Positions 8,342-15,759 are shown, counted from the first letter of the stretch. The stretch: 22,498 bases of DNA from an uncultured Desulfovibrio sp. (GCA_900541395.1 UQJT01000038.1:1-22498); one strand, 5' to 3'. A program made the numbers and translations. Notes: a model not told the origin generated them from the sequence alone.

Positions 8342-9729
8342 GACTGGCGGTCCTTGTTGGTCGGTGACGCGGTTTGCGGGGCGGGGGGCGGGATCGTGCG
8401 GTCCATACGCGGGCCGGGATTGGTCAAGGTGTAGAGATAGTCGGCCAGTTGCAGCCGTTCCCGGTCGGAGCCGGTGAAGGGCGTCATGAACGGCGCCAGT
8501 TCCTCGGTCAGACCGATGATGACGTTGACGCCGTCCTGAGTGCGCCCGGCAAGACGGGCGCGGATATCGTTGATGCCGCCCACGGTGTGACATACCCCGC
8601 AGTTGACGTCGAACAGGGCCCGTCCGGCCGATTCGTCGGGCGACATATCCTTATATCGGTTGAGCCATCTGATGCGGGGCAACAGCGGCGCGTCGCGCGC
8701 GGACAGAGCTTCGTGTTCCGCCAGCACGATTTGATTGGCGTACATGTAGCCGGGCAGCAGATACGGACCGCGCACGAATTCGCGCACGCGTTCAAACTCC
8801 GTCATCAGTCCCAGACTGAGAACGAGGGCGGGGAAGCACAGGGCGCGGCTCCAGCCCTGCCGCCGGAACAGCGCCGCCAGGGCCAGGATGAGAATAAACA
8901 GGGCGGCCGCGGCGTTGATGACGGGCAGCAGGGCCGTGTCCTGCGACAGGGCCGAGGTGGCCACGGCGAAACGCCAGTGGGTGAGGTAGGTTTGCGGAAC
9001 TCGGGAAAAGTAGACGGACGCGCTGAGGCCTGCCGTCACGACGGCGCTCAGCAGAACAATCCCGCATACCCGCAGCACCCGGCCGCGTTCCTCGCGCGTG
9101 CCCTTGAAGCGCCAGGCCGCCCAAGCCAGGGCAAGAAGCGACCCCATCGCCACGCCGCCCGACACCCGCAGGAAAAATTGAGGGATGAAGGTCGGGTTGA
9201 AATAGGCCTCGGTAAAAAGTTTGCCCCAGGGCCAGCCGTCGGGGGTGAGCATAAAGCCGAGAATGCCGGTGATCAGAAACGCCGACGAAACCGCCATGAC
9301 CACGTAGCCCCACCCCATGAAGGCCAGCAAGCCCGGCCGTTCCGCGGCCAACTTCCGCCACAGATAGTAATAGACGAGGAGAAAGATCACCTCGCCGGTA
9401 AAGGCCATCCATTCGATGAACCAGGGCCAGAAGAAGAGGTGGATGAGCGAGCCTATGCCCTCGGGGGCCAGAGCTCCGGTGATGAACCAGATGCCCACGC
9501 CGGTCACCGCGCCGACGGCCGTGATCACGACCACCACGGGGACGAGCAGGCGGTGGCCGAACTGCGCCCAGAATTCTCCCCGCCCCCGCCAGGCCAGGGT
9601 TTGAAACAACACGATCATGGTCACCAGGCCGATGGCCACGCCGTGGCTGATAAACACATGCAACACGGCGTCCAGGGCAATGGTCATGCCGTCGCCCAGG
9701 CCGGGGATATGCAGAATGGGGAAGAACAT
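8338..9729 (-). CDS. Cytochrome bd-superfamily CydA-like subunit with one C-terminal haem c
   Basis: The 463-residue protein has about eight membrane helices and then a cytochrome c domain with CGVCH (377-381). The pair of segments AVGAVTGVGIWF (71-82) and IEWMAFTGEVIFLLVYYYLWRKL (105-127) aligns by eye with the CydA region bearing Glu99 and Glu107 (E106 and E113 here). REFVRGPYLLPGYMYANQ (316-333) resembles the CydA GRQPW block. The site equivalent to CydA His186 appears replaced (FFLRVSGG, 185-192). The long quinol-binding Q-loop is not evident. These traits fit the haem-c-bearing bd-like oxidoreductases rather than canonical quinol oxidases. The start at 9729 overlaps the upstream stop by one base (TAATG). 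The substrate (oxygen, other) cannot be read from the sequence. Confidence 0.78.
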   Translation of the reverse strand: MFFPILHIPGLGDGMTIALDAVLHVFISHGVAIGLVTMIVLFQTLAWRGRGEFWAQFGHRLLVPVVVVITAVGAVTGVGIWFITGALAPEGIGSLIHLFFWPWFIEWMAFTGEVIFLLVYYYLWRKLAAERPGLLAFMGWGYVVMAVSSAFLITGILGFMLTPDGWPWGKLFTEAYFNPTFIPQFFLRVSGGVAMGSLLALAWAAWRFKGTREERGRVLRVCGIVLLSAVVTAGLSASVYFSRVPQTYLTHWRFAVATSALSQDTALLPVINAAAALFILILALAALFRRQGWSRALCFPALVLSLGLMTEFERVREFVRGPYLLPGYMYANQIVLAEHEALSARDAPLLPRIRWLNRYKDMSPDESAGRALFDVNCGVCHTVGGINDIRARLAGRTQDGVNVIIGLTEELAPFMTPFTGSDRERLQLADYLYTLTNPGPRMDRTIPPPAPQTASPTNKDRQS

Positions 9730-10604
9730 TATTCGCTCTCCGGCAGGGGGATGACGCGCCTGATTTTGTCCGAATGGGCGGACTCCATGTGGGGGCGGGG
9801 TTGTCCGTTGACGTAGGCGGCCACGTCGAGAGCCTGTTCCTGAGTCAGGGAGGGCGCGTTTTTGGGCATGAAGCGCCAGGCGAACACCGAAAAGGTAGTC
9901 ACCCGATGCATGCCCGCCCCGTCGTTGTATGAACCGTCGCCCCACAGCGGAGGCGCGATGGCCGTGCCCTGACCCCGGTCGCCGTGACAGCGGGCGCATA
10001 CGTCGCGGTATACCGTCGCGCCGTGGGCGGCGTCGGGCTTGTGGTCGCTGTCCAGTTTGGAGGGGAGCGCCCAGGGCAGCTTGGAATAAATGGGTATCCC
10101 CTTGGATATCCACTGCATGTAGACCAGCAGAGACTGCATGACCTGGCTGTCGAGGGCCGGAGCCCGGCCGTTCATGCTGCGTTCGAAGCAGTCCTGAGTA
10201 CGCATGGCCAGGTCGGTGGTGTAATCCTGACGGCTGCGGAACTGAGGATAGACGGCGCCCACGCCCGCCAGGGAAATGGTGTCGAGGCTGCGGCCGCCCT
10301 CAAAGTGGCAACTGGAGCAGGTAAGGTCGTTGCCGACGTATTCTCCGGCATATTTGTCGGTTTGGGTCATAATCAGGTAGCCCAGCATCACCTCGCCCCG
10401 GATGTCTTCCGGCGCGTCCTCGGGCCGGGGAGGAGCGAAAAACGGCCGGTCCGTGGACAGAACGGCTTTGACGTCAGGGGCCTCCTGCTCCACGGCAAGG
10501 CGCTTGGTGGTGAGCGTGGACCGGAAGAAGCCCAGAATCCAGACGCCGACCGCCAGCAGGAGCACGGTCAGGGTCAGAGCGAAAAAAACATGGCGGGTTC
10601 TCAT
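9729..10604 (-). CDS. Membrane-anchored diheme cytochrome c, TsdA-like
   Basis: The 291-residue protein has an uncleaved-looking N-terminal membrane helix (about 5-25) and two c-type haem sites, CSSCH (96-100) and CARCH (203-207). The segment RTQDCFERSMNG (135-146), followed by LDSQVMQSLLVYMQWISKG, resembles TsdA/SoxA-type cytochromes, where a cysteine at this place serves as a haem ligand and helps handle sulfur-sulfur bonds; C139 is the candidate. A thiosulfate or tetrathionate function is possible, but it may just be an electron carrier for the two downstream membrane subunits. The ATG at 10604 has ACGGAG six bases upstream. It is the first gene of a tightly overlapping three-gene operon, divergent from the dehydrogenase genes. 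Confidence 0.78.
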   Translation of the reverse strand: MRTRHVFFALTLTVLLLAVGVWILGFFRSTLTTKRLAVEQEAPDVKAVLSTDRPFFAPPRPEDAPEDIRGEVMLGYLIMTQTDKYAGEYVGNDLTCSSCHFEGGRSLDTISLAGVGAVYPQFRSRQDYTTDLAMRTQDCFERSMNGRAPALDSQVMQSLLVYMQWISKGIPIYSKLPWALPSKLDSDHKPDAAHGATVYRDVCARCHGDRGQGTAIAPPLWGDGSYNDGAGMHRVTTFSVFAWRFMPKNAPSLTQEQALDVAAYVNGQPRPHMESAHSDKIRRVIPLPESE

Positions 10605-10976
10605 AAACACTCCGTGGCGCGAAAACGGGGACAAGGCGCGTGTTCGCCCCGAAAGGGCGGGGCGACCCGCTGAAGGTCGAGAGCCCCGAAACGGCGGCGG
10701 CAGCCGGGCCCGGCGGGGCTCGGCGCATCCCGACGGAAGCGGGCCTTGGGGACGCCGGGAGGGGCTCCTTTGAGGGTTACCGGAAACCATATTTGAGGAC
10801 AATGAGTTATCGGACTTGTTCGGCCTTTTTTCCGCGCCGGGGTCGTAAAAATAAGGGCGTCGGCGTCCGTGCCGGGGACGCGTTCTTTCGCGGTTGTGCG
10901 GCGTGGTTCTAAATGTCAAATATCATAGTGATATTGGCTGAATGGCGTAAGGTCGCGGCAAAAGGAGGATGGTTTC
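10605..10976. promoter_or_regulatory. Divergent intergenic region between cytochrome and dehydrogenase operons
   Basis: These 372 bases separate two divergently read operons and must contain promoters for both. No gene is convincing here. Close to the cytochrome start on the minus strand, 10634-10653 contains a CGCCCC/GGGGCG inverted repeat in the presumed 5' leader. Near the dehydrogenase start lies a 7-3-7 inverted repeat (listed separately) overlapping a TATCAT -10-like box at 10921-10926 that lacks a good -35. A shared arrangement would allow joint control of both operons. Confidence 0.45.
10919..10935 (+). promoter_or_regulatory. Candidate operator: inverted repeat AATATCA-TAG-TGATATT
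   Basis: A perfect 7-base inverted repeat with a 3-base centre lies 42-58 bases before the start codon of the Tat-targeted small subunit. It overlaps a TATCAT hexamer (10921-10926) that resembles a -10 box, and no good -35 stands at 16-18 bases. That layout fits a repressor site or an activator-dependent promoter. The half-site does not match FNR (TTGAT) or CRP closely; the regulator is unknown. Confidence 0.45.
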
Positions 10977-11699
10977 ATGCCCGAGGAAAAAGAACTCAGC
11001 AGACGCAGATTTTTGCAGTACGGCGGCCTGATGGCAGGAGCGGCGGCAACGCTGGGCGTGGTCCGCGTGTCCGTGGCGGCGGAGCCGGATGCGCCGGCCG
11101 CGCACGGCGACGCGGGAGCCCCCCTGAACCGGGGCTGGATGTTTTTCGCCAATCCGCAGGAATTCGCCACTCTGGCCGACGCCGCCGAACGTATTTTCCC
11201 CCAGGACGAAAGCGGCCCCGGCGCCAAGGCGCTGGCCGTTCCCTTCTTTATCGACAATCAGTTGGCCGGCGCCTACGGCTACCAAACGCGGGAATATACG
11301 GACGGTCCCTATTACCCCGGCGCGCCCACCCAGGGGCCGCAGTCGGCGCTTTTGCGCCGCGACGTGTTCAAGCAGGGGCTGTCGGCCCTGAACGCCGCCG
11401 CGCGGGAACGCCACGGCAAGGATTTTACGCAGTTGGACGGCGCGGAGCAGGATCGGATACTCGCCGATTGCGAAACGGACAAACTGTCCACCCGGGGTTT
11501 TGCGTCTTCCTACTTCTTCGGACTGTTGCGCGGCGCCGTGCTGGCGGGGGCGTACGCCGACCCTCTGTACAACGGAAACAACGACATGAACGGATGGCGC
11601 ATGAAGGAATACCCCGGCGCGCAAATGAGCTATGCGTATCTGATAAGCGACGAGGGCTTCGAAAAGATGGACCCCGTCTCTCTGTCCAGTATGCAGTAG
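10977..11699 (+). CDS. Gluconate 2-dehydrogenase subunit 3-type protein, Tat-exported
   Basis: The 240-residue protein begins with a twin-arginine signal, SRRRFLQ at residues 8-14, followed by an alanine-rich hydrophobic stretch and a likely cleavage after about residue 33. The mature part resembles the small subunit family of gluconate, sorbitol and fructose dehydrogenases (AERIFPQDESGPGAKALAV, RRDVFKQGLSALN, SYFFGLLRGAVLAGAYADPLYNGN). In those complexes the small subunit carries the flavoprotein out of the cell by Tat and holds it to the cytochrome subunit. The start is fixed by AAAGGAGG eight bases upstream of the ATG. It precedes the GMC flavoprotein by 110 bases on the same strand. The sugar-acid or polyol substrate cannot be inferred. 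Confidence 0.9.
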   Translation: MPEEKELSRRRFLQYGGLMAGAAATLGVVRVSVAAEPDAPAAHGDAGAPLNRGWMFFANPQEFATLADAAERIFPQDESGPGAKALAVPFFIDNQLAGAYGYQTREYTDGPYYPGAPTQGPQSALLRRDVFKQGLSALNAAARERHGKDFTQLDGAEQDRILADCETDKLSTRGFASSYFFGLLRGAVLAGAYADPLYNGNNDMNGWRMKEYPGAQMSYAYLISDEGFEKMDPVSLSSMQ

Positions 11700-11809
11700 C
11701 CCATGTTTCTTGTGCCTGCGGGATCAAACGGCGCGAAGCTCCGCCGCGCCGCCCGGTTTGAATGAATTATGGCGACGACAAACCGCTCTCAGCGAGGAGA
11801 ACCGACAAT

Positions 11810-13519
11810 ATGGCCGATATGTTGAAAAAAGTGGATGTGGTGACCGTGGGCGTGGGATTTGCCGGAAGCATCGTGCTGGCCGAATGCGCCAAAGCCGGTT
11901 TGTCCGTGGTGGGCCTGGAGCGCGGCGAGCGTCGGGGCTTGGAGGATTTCAAGGAAATTCACGACGAGTGGCGCTACGCCGTTCAGTACGGGCTTATGCA
12001 GGATCTCGCCAAAGAAACCGTTACGTTTCGTAATACGGAAGACATGCGGGCGCTGCCCATGCGCCGCCTCGGCTCCTTTCTGCTGGGTGACGGCCTGGGC
12101 GGGGCGGGCACGCACTGGAACGGCATGGTTTATCGTTTTTCGCCGTATGATTTTCAGATCAAAACCATGACCGAAGAGCGCTACGGCAAGAACAAGCTGG
12201 GCCCCGACTACCAGTTGCAGGACTATCCTCTCACCTACGACGAGATGGAGCCCTATTACACCACCTTTGAACAGGCCGTCGGCATCGCGGGCGAACCGGG
12301 ATATTTCAGCGCCAATCGGTCCGCCCCCTATTCCATGCCGCCTTTGGTGAAAACGCCGGTTCTGGCCCGTTTCGAGCAGGCGGCCGAACAGGTGGGCTGC
12401 CATCCGTATATGATTCCGGCGGCCATTGCCTCCGAGCCCTTCACCACCCCGGACGGCATCGAGCACAATCCCTGCCAGTACTGCGGCTTTTGCGAGCGTT
12501 TCGCCTGCGAATACGACGCCAAGGCGCAGCCCACCAATACCTTTATCCCCGTGGCCGAACGCACGGGGCATTGCGACATCCGTTGTTGCGCCAACGTGGT
12601 GGAAATCCTGCGTCAGGACAGTCACGTCACCGGCGTGCGCTACGTGGACACCCTGACCATGAAGGAATATATCCAGCCCGCCGAGGTGGTGGTGCTCTCC
12701 AGTTATGTGATGAACAACGCCAAGCTGCTCATGGTGTCCGACATCGGCCGTCGGTACGACCCCTCCACCGGCCGCGGCACTCTGGGCAAGGCCTATTGTT
12801 ATCAGATCACGCCGGGGGCCACCCTGTTCTTCGACGAACCCATGAACCTGTATGCCGGAGCGGGCGCTCTGGGCGTCTGCTACGACGATTATAACGCCGA
12901 CAATTTCGACCATGCCAAGCTGGATTTCATCCACGGGGCCGTCATTTCCATGACCCAGACGGGCAAACGCCCCATCGAGAGCAACGCCGTCATGCCGGGC
13001 ACGCCCGCCTGGGGCGCGGATTTTAAAAAGGCCTCCATCCACGCTTTCAATCGCTCCCTGGGAATCGGCGCGCAAGGGGCGTCCATGCCCTACCGCTACA
13101 ACTATCTTTCCCTGGACGATACTTACAAGGACGCCTATGGCCTGCCCCTGCTGCGCATGACCTACAATTTCACCGATCAGGATCGCGCTCTGTTCGCCTT
13201 CATCACCGGCAAAATAGAGGAGGCGGCCCGGGCCATGAACCCCAAAGGCATGGTCAGCAAGCCCAATGCCAAGGATTACAACATCGTGCCCTATCAGACC
13301 ACGCATAATACGGGCGGCACGCTCATGGGCGAAAGTCCGGACGACAGCGTGGTCAATTCCTACCTGCAACACTGGGACGCCGACAACCTGTTTGTGGTGG
13401 GGGCGGGCAACTTTCCCCACAACGGGGGCTGCAACCCCACCGGCACCGTGGGCGCGTTGTCCTTCCGCTGCGCCGAAGGCGTGTTGAAATACGCCGAAAA
13501 GGGCGGCAAGCTGGCGTAG
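11810..13519 (+). CDS. GMC-family FAD-dependent dehydrogenase, large subunit
   Basis: The 569-residue flavoprotein has the N-terminal dinucleotide-binding GVGFAG motif (residues 14-19) with LERGE at the end of the second strand, and the C-terminal GMC signatures THNTGGTLMG (498-507) and GNFPHNGGCNPTGTVGALS (533-551), which include the candidate catalytic His537 and Asn542. It has no signal of its own and is presumably exported by hitch-hiking on the Tat-targeted small subunit. A cluster CQYCGFCERFAC (222-233) may bind an iron-sulfur cluster, as reported for bacterial FAD-glucose and fructose dehydrogenases. The ATG at 11810 is preferred over one at 11762 because GAGGAG precedes it. The usual triheme cytochrome c subunit is not adjacent. 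Substrate unknown. Confidence 0.9.
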   Translation: MADMLKKVDVVTVGVGFAGSIVLAECAKAGLSVVGLERGERRGLEDFKEIHDEWRYAVQYGLMQDLAKETVTFRNTEDMRALPMRRLGSFLLGDGLGGAGTHWNGMVYRFSPYDFQIKTMTEERYGKNKLGPDYQLQDYPLTYDEMEPYYTTFEQAVGIAGEPGYFSANRSAPYSMPPLVKTPVLARFEQAAEQVGCHPYMIPAAIASEPFTTPDGIEHNPCQYCGFCERFACEYDAKAQPTNTFIPVAERTGHCDIRCCANVVEILRQDSHVTGVRYVDTLTMKEYIQPAEVVVLSSYVMNNAKLLMVSDIGRRYDPSTGRGTLGKAYCYQITPGATLFFDEPMNLYAGAGALGVCYDDYNADNFDHAKLDFIHGAVISMTQTGKRPIESNAVMPGTPAWGADFKKASIHAFNRSLGIGAQGASMPYRYNYLSLDDTYKDAYGLPLLRMTYNFTDQDRALFAFITGKIEEAARAMNPKGMVSKPNAKDYNIVPYQTTHNTGGTLMGESPDDSVVNSYLQHWDADNLFVVGAGNFPHNGGCNPTGTVGALSFRCAEGVLKYAEKGGKLA

Positions 13520-13570
13520 ACGGTCGGGAGAGCCGGGGCATAAGCCGGGGCGGGACTCCGGCCCGGATAA

Positions 13571-13616
13571 ACGACGCGCATCCCGTTCGTGCGGGATGCG
13601 CGTCGTCAAGCGTTTT
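13571..13616 (+). terminator. Rho-independent terminator after the GMC dehydrogenase
   Basis: A perfect 15-base stem (13571-13585 with 13592-13606) and six-base loop is followed shortly by TTTTT (13613-13617). It lies about 50 bases after the stop codon and ends the dehydrogenase operon before the convergent cytochrome gene. Confidence 0.85.
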
Positions 13617-13640
13617 TCCCAAAAGCCGAAGCCGGGCAAG

Positions 13641-13676
13641 AGAAACGCCGCCCGCGTCGAAAGCGGACGGGGGCGG
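13641..13676 (-). terminator. Probable terminator of the small cytochrome c gene
   Basis: On the minus strand an 11-base stem with one mismatch (13666-13676 with 13648-13658) is followed by a T-rich stretch, CGTTTCTCTT. It lies about 30 bases past the stop of the cytochrome gene, in the convergent intergenic space. Confidence 0.55.
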
Positions 13677-13707
13677 CCTGCCGGGGCATTTTCAAGGGGA
13701 AAACGCT

Positions 13708-14019
13708 CTAGAGGGTGGAGACGTAGGCGGCCAGGTTTTTCAACTGTTCGTCGGACAGGCGTTTGACGACGCCTTCCATGACTCGCTTTTGGGCTCCGCC
13801 GAAGATGCCGTTTTTGTAGCCTTCCAGCATGGTCAGCAGATTGTCGGCGTTTTGTCCTTTGATGGGGACCACGCCCTTGGCCGGGGCGAGGCTCCCGTCT
13901 GCGCCGTGACAGCTCTGACAGCGGGTTTTGTACAGAATGGACGCGTCCTCGTCGGCGGACGCGACGCCGAAGGCGACCAGACAGAGCAGAGCCGAACAGG
14001 CGATTCCCATCTTTTTCAT
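13708..14019 (-). CDS. Small periplasmic monohaem cytochrome c (c553-like)
   Basis: The 103-residue precursor has a cleavable signal peptide (lysine-rich start, hydrophobic core, ASA at 20-22) and a mature class I cytochrome c of about 80 residues. The haem site is CQSCH (34-38), M81 is a plausible distal ligand, and the C-terminal helix DEQLKNLAAYVSTL is typical. A GGGAG/GGAG ribosome binding site precedes the ATG at 14019. It is convergent with the GMC dehydrogenase and read in the same direction as the bd-like operon. By position it is a good candidate for the soluble carrier between the dehydrogenase and the membrane cytochromes, but this is inference. Confidence 0.92.
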   Translation of the reverse strand: MKKMGIACSALLCLVAFGVASADEDASILYKTRCQSCHGADGSLAPAKGVVPIKGQNADNLLTMLEGYKNGIFGGAQKRVMEGVVKRLSDEQLKNLAAYVSTL

Positions 14020-14359
14020 GGAGATACTCCCATATTGTTGACGTTTGCGAGCCGGGGCGCGCGGCGTTCACGCCTGACGCGCGAGGGGGCCCTTGCCGCT
14101 TCTGGTAGCGGTCCGGGCGGGAAAGCTCCATGATAATATGGCCTGTCGGCCGCGCAGACGTGGGCGCAAGCCGTCAAAGACGCGTCTGAACAGATAGCAC
14201 TGAGAGAATCGGGCAATTTTTTGCCGGGATTGTTTCTTTTTTCCGTCGCTCGTCGTCCGTTAGGATGTGCCCAGGATGTGAAAAGGCCGTGGTTCCGGAC
14301 GCAGCATGGCCCGGACGCGGAGCAGGGGGCGCGCCCCGTCGTGGAGGAGGGAAACAGCC
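14020..14359. other. Gene-free divergent spacer
   Basis: These 340 bases separate the small cytochrome (minus) from the next plus-strand genes. I see no gene of recognisable family. A TATTAT box on the minus strand near 14136 could belong to the cytochrome promoter but has no good -35. A 12-base palindrome, GGGGCGCGCCCC, lies at 14326-14337, shortly before the small open frame at 14360. Nothing else stands out. Confidence 0.4.
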
Positions 14360-14524
14360 ATGATCCGAGCTCTGGTGCTGTTGGTGGCAATGTTTGGCGT
14401 CTATGCGGGAAGCATGGTCAATCTGGCCTGTCCCGAACGGGGGTGGGCGTGTCGCGTCGCGGAATATGAAACGCCGGATGTGTCTTCCCGTTTTCCGGCG
14501 GCGTCTTGTCCGCGCGGCTTGTAG
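14360..14524 (+). CDS. Possible small exported protein, 54 residues
   Basis: A short frame starts at an ATG with a strong AGGAGG ribosome binding site nine bases upstream. The first ~23 residues look like a signal peptide or membrane helix (MIRALVLLVAMFGVYAGSMV), followed by CPERGWACR and one further cysteine near the C terminus. A lipoprotein is conceivable, but the residues before C24 (NLA) do not make a good lipobox. I do not recognise a family. Its 3' end overlaps, in another frame, a stretch resembling carboxymuconolactone decarboxylase, so one of the two readings may be a relic. The support is the ribosome binding site and signal-like start only. Confidence 0.4.
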   Translation: MIRALVLLVAMFGVYAGSMVNLACPERGWACRVAEYETPDVSSRFPAASCPRGL

Positions 14525-14622
14525 AGCGTTTCGTCGACGTTTTGGCTCAATGCCTGCCCTATATCGGATTTCCGCGCACCTTCAACGCCCTGGCCTGCGT
14601 CAACGCCGTTTTGTCGGAGGAC
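14470..14622 (+). pseudogene. Relic resembling the C-terminal helices of carboxymuconolactone decarboxylase
   Basis: The frame read from 14470 (just after an in-frame stop at 14467) encodes a segment with LVERFVDVLAQCLPYIGFPRTFNAL and then ACVNAVLSEDG in continuation. That spacing, an amphipathic helix followed by PYIGFPRTFNAL, resembles the conserved C-terminal half of AhpD/CMD-family proteins. The N-terminal half with the usual CxxC or its equivalent is not found upstream in any frame, there is no start codon with a ribosome binding site, and after ~14622 the frame becomes unrelated. I treat it as a decayed fragment. It could be a chance resemblance; a profile search would settle it. Confidence 0.4.
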
Positions 14623-14714
14623 GGACGGAACGGGCAACGCGCCCCGTTTCGGCATTTTTTCTTTTTTCCCGCCCGGACGCACGCCGTCCGGAGGCTCGAC
14701 ATGGAGTACCGGAT

Positions 14715-15686
14715 ATGTCCAAGCATGTTTCCCGTCGTACGTTTCTCAAGGGCGGAGCCGCCGCCGTGGGAGCCCTGGCCGCGGGCGTGATTCCGCGGGC
14801 GGAAGCGGTCGCCGCCGCTCCGCAGGACAAGGCGCAGGTGTTTTTTACTCCCGACATCGGCGTGGAAGGTCTGCTTAAGGTTTACGCCCGCATCAACCGG
14901 GGGGTGGGGGGCTCCGTCGCCGTCAAGCTGCATACCGGCGAGCCTCACGGCCCCAATATCCTGCCCCCGGACATGGTGCGGGCCTTCCTGGAGCACGTCC
15001 CCGGCCATACCATCGTGGAATGCAACGTGCTGTACGCAAGCCCCAGGCAGACCACGGCGGGCCACCGCGAAGTGCTGAAAACCAACGGCTGGACCTTCAG
15101 CCCGGTGGACATTATGGATGAGGACGGCGACGTCAGTCTGCCCGTTCCCGGCGGCAGACACCTGAAGGAGGTGGCCGTGGGCGCTCATCTGATCAACTAC
15201 GATTCCATGCTGGTGCTCACCCATTTTAAAGGGCACGCCATGGGCGGGTTCGGCGGTTCCCTCAAAAATATTTCCATCGGGTGCGCGTCCGGGCAGGTGG
15301 GCAAACAGCAGATTCACCAGCTTCCGGCGGACGGAAGCTGGGTGGGCGGTCCCGAATTCATGGAACGCATGGTGGAGGGCGGCAAGGCCGTCACAACTTA
15401 CTTCGGTCCGCGTATAGTCTATATCAATGTGCTGCGGCGCATGTCGGTAAGCTGCGACTGCGAGGGCGTCGCCGCCCTGCCGCCCACCGCGCCGGATTTG
15501 GGCATTTTGGCCTCCACGGATATACTGGCCGTGGATCAGGCGGCCGTCGACATGGTCTACGCTCTGCCCGAGGCCCAGCGGCATGATCTGGTGGAGCGCA
15601 TCGAATCCCGGGGCGGCCTGCGCCAGCTTTCGTATATGAAAGAGCAGGGCATGGGCACGGATCGGTATGAGCTGATCACGCTGTAG
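14715..15686 (+). CDS. Tat-exported DUF362-domain protein
   Basis: The 323-residue protein starts with a twin-arginine signal (SRRTFLKGG, 6-14) and an alanine-rich hydrophobic region, so it is probably periplasmic. The mature part is DUF362: HFKGHAMGGFGGSLKNISIG (170-189), CDCEG with C247/C249, and DLGILASTDILAVDQAAVDM (261-280). Many DUF362 proteins carry a C-terminal ferredoxin-like part; none is present here. The ATG at 14715 has GGAG about eight bases upstream, although the frame is open farther back. It is followed by the LarC-like and cyclophilin-like genes on the same strand. The biochemical function of DUF362 is not established, and I do not assign one. Confidence 0.88.
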   Translation: MSKHVSRRTFLKGGAAAVGALAAGVIPRAEAVAAAPQDKAQVFFTPDIGVEGLLKVYARINRGVGGSVAVKLHTGEPHGPNILPPDMVRAFLEHVPGHTIVECNVLYASPRQTTAGHREVLKTNGWTFSPVDIMDEDGDVSLPVPGGRHLKEVAVGAHLINYDSMLVLTHFKGHAMGGFGGSLKNISIGCASGQVGKQQIHQLPADGSWVGGPEFMERMVEGGKAVTTYFGPRIVYINVLRRMSVSCDCEGVAALPPTAPDLGILASTDILAVDQAAVDMVYALPEAQRHDLVERIESRGGLRQLSYMKEQGMGTDRYELITL

Positions 15687-15734
15687 AGGGCGTTTTTGTT
15701 CGGGATATGCGGGATATGAAGAAACACTGTAACG

Positions 15735-15759
15735 GGTCCCGGCGTCGCGCGCCGGGACC
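15735..15759 (+). other. Hairpin in the leader of the LarC-like gene
   Basis: A perfect 10-base stem (15735-15744 with 15750-15759) with a five-base loop ends 12 bases before the LarC-like start codon and abuts its GGGGA ribosome binding site. There is no T-run after it, so it is more likely to affect translation or RNA stability than to stop transcription. Confidence 0.5.

Noticed and set aside
11789..14131. A 780-codon minus-strand frame opposite the GMC dehydrogenase
   Set aside because: It is antisense to a gene with complete GMC motifs and overlaps the small cytochrome in another frame; no family resemblance.
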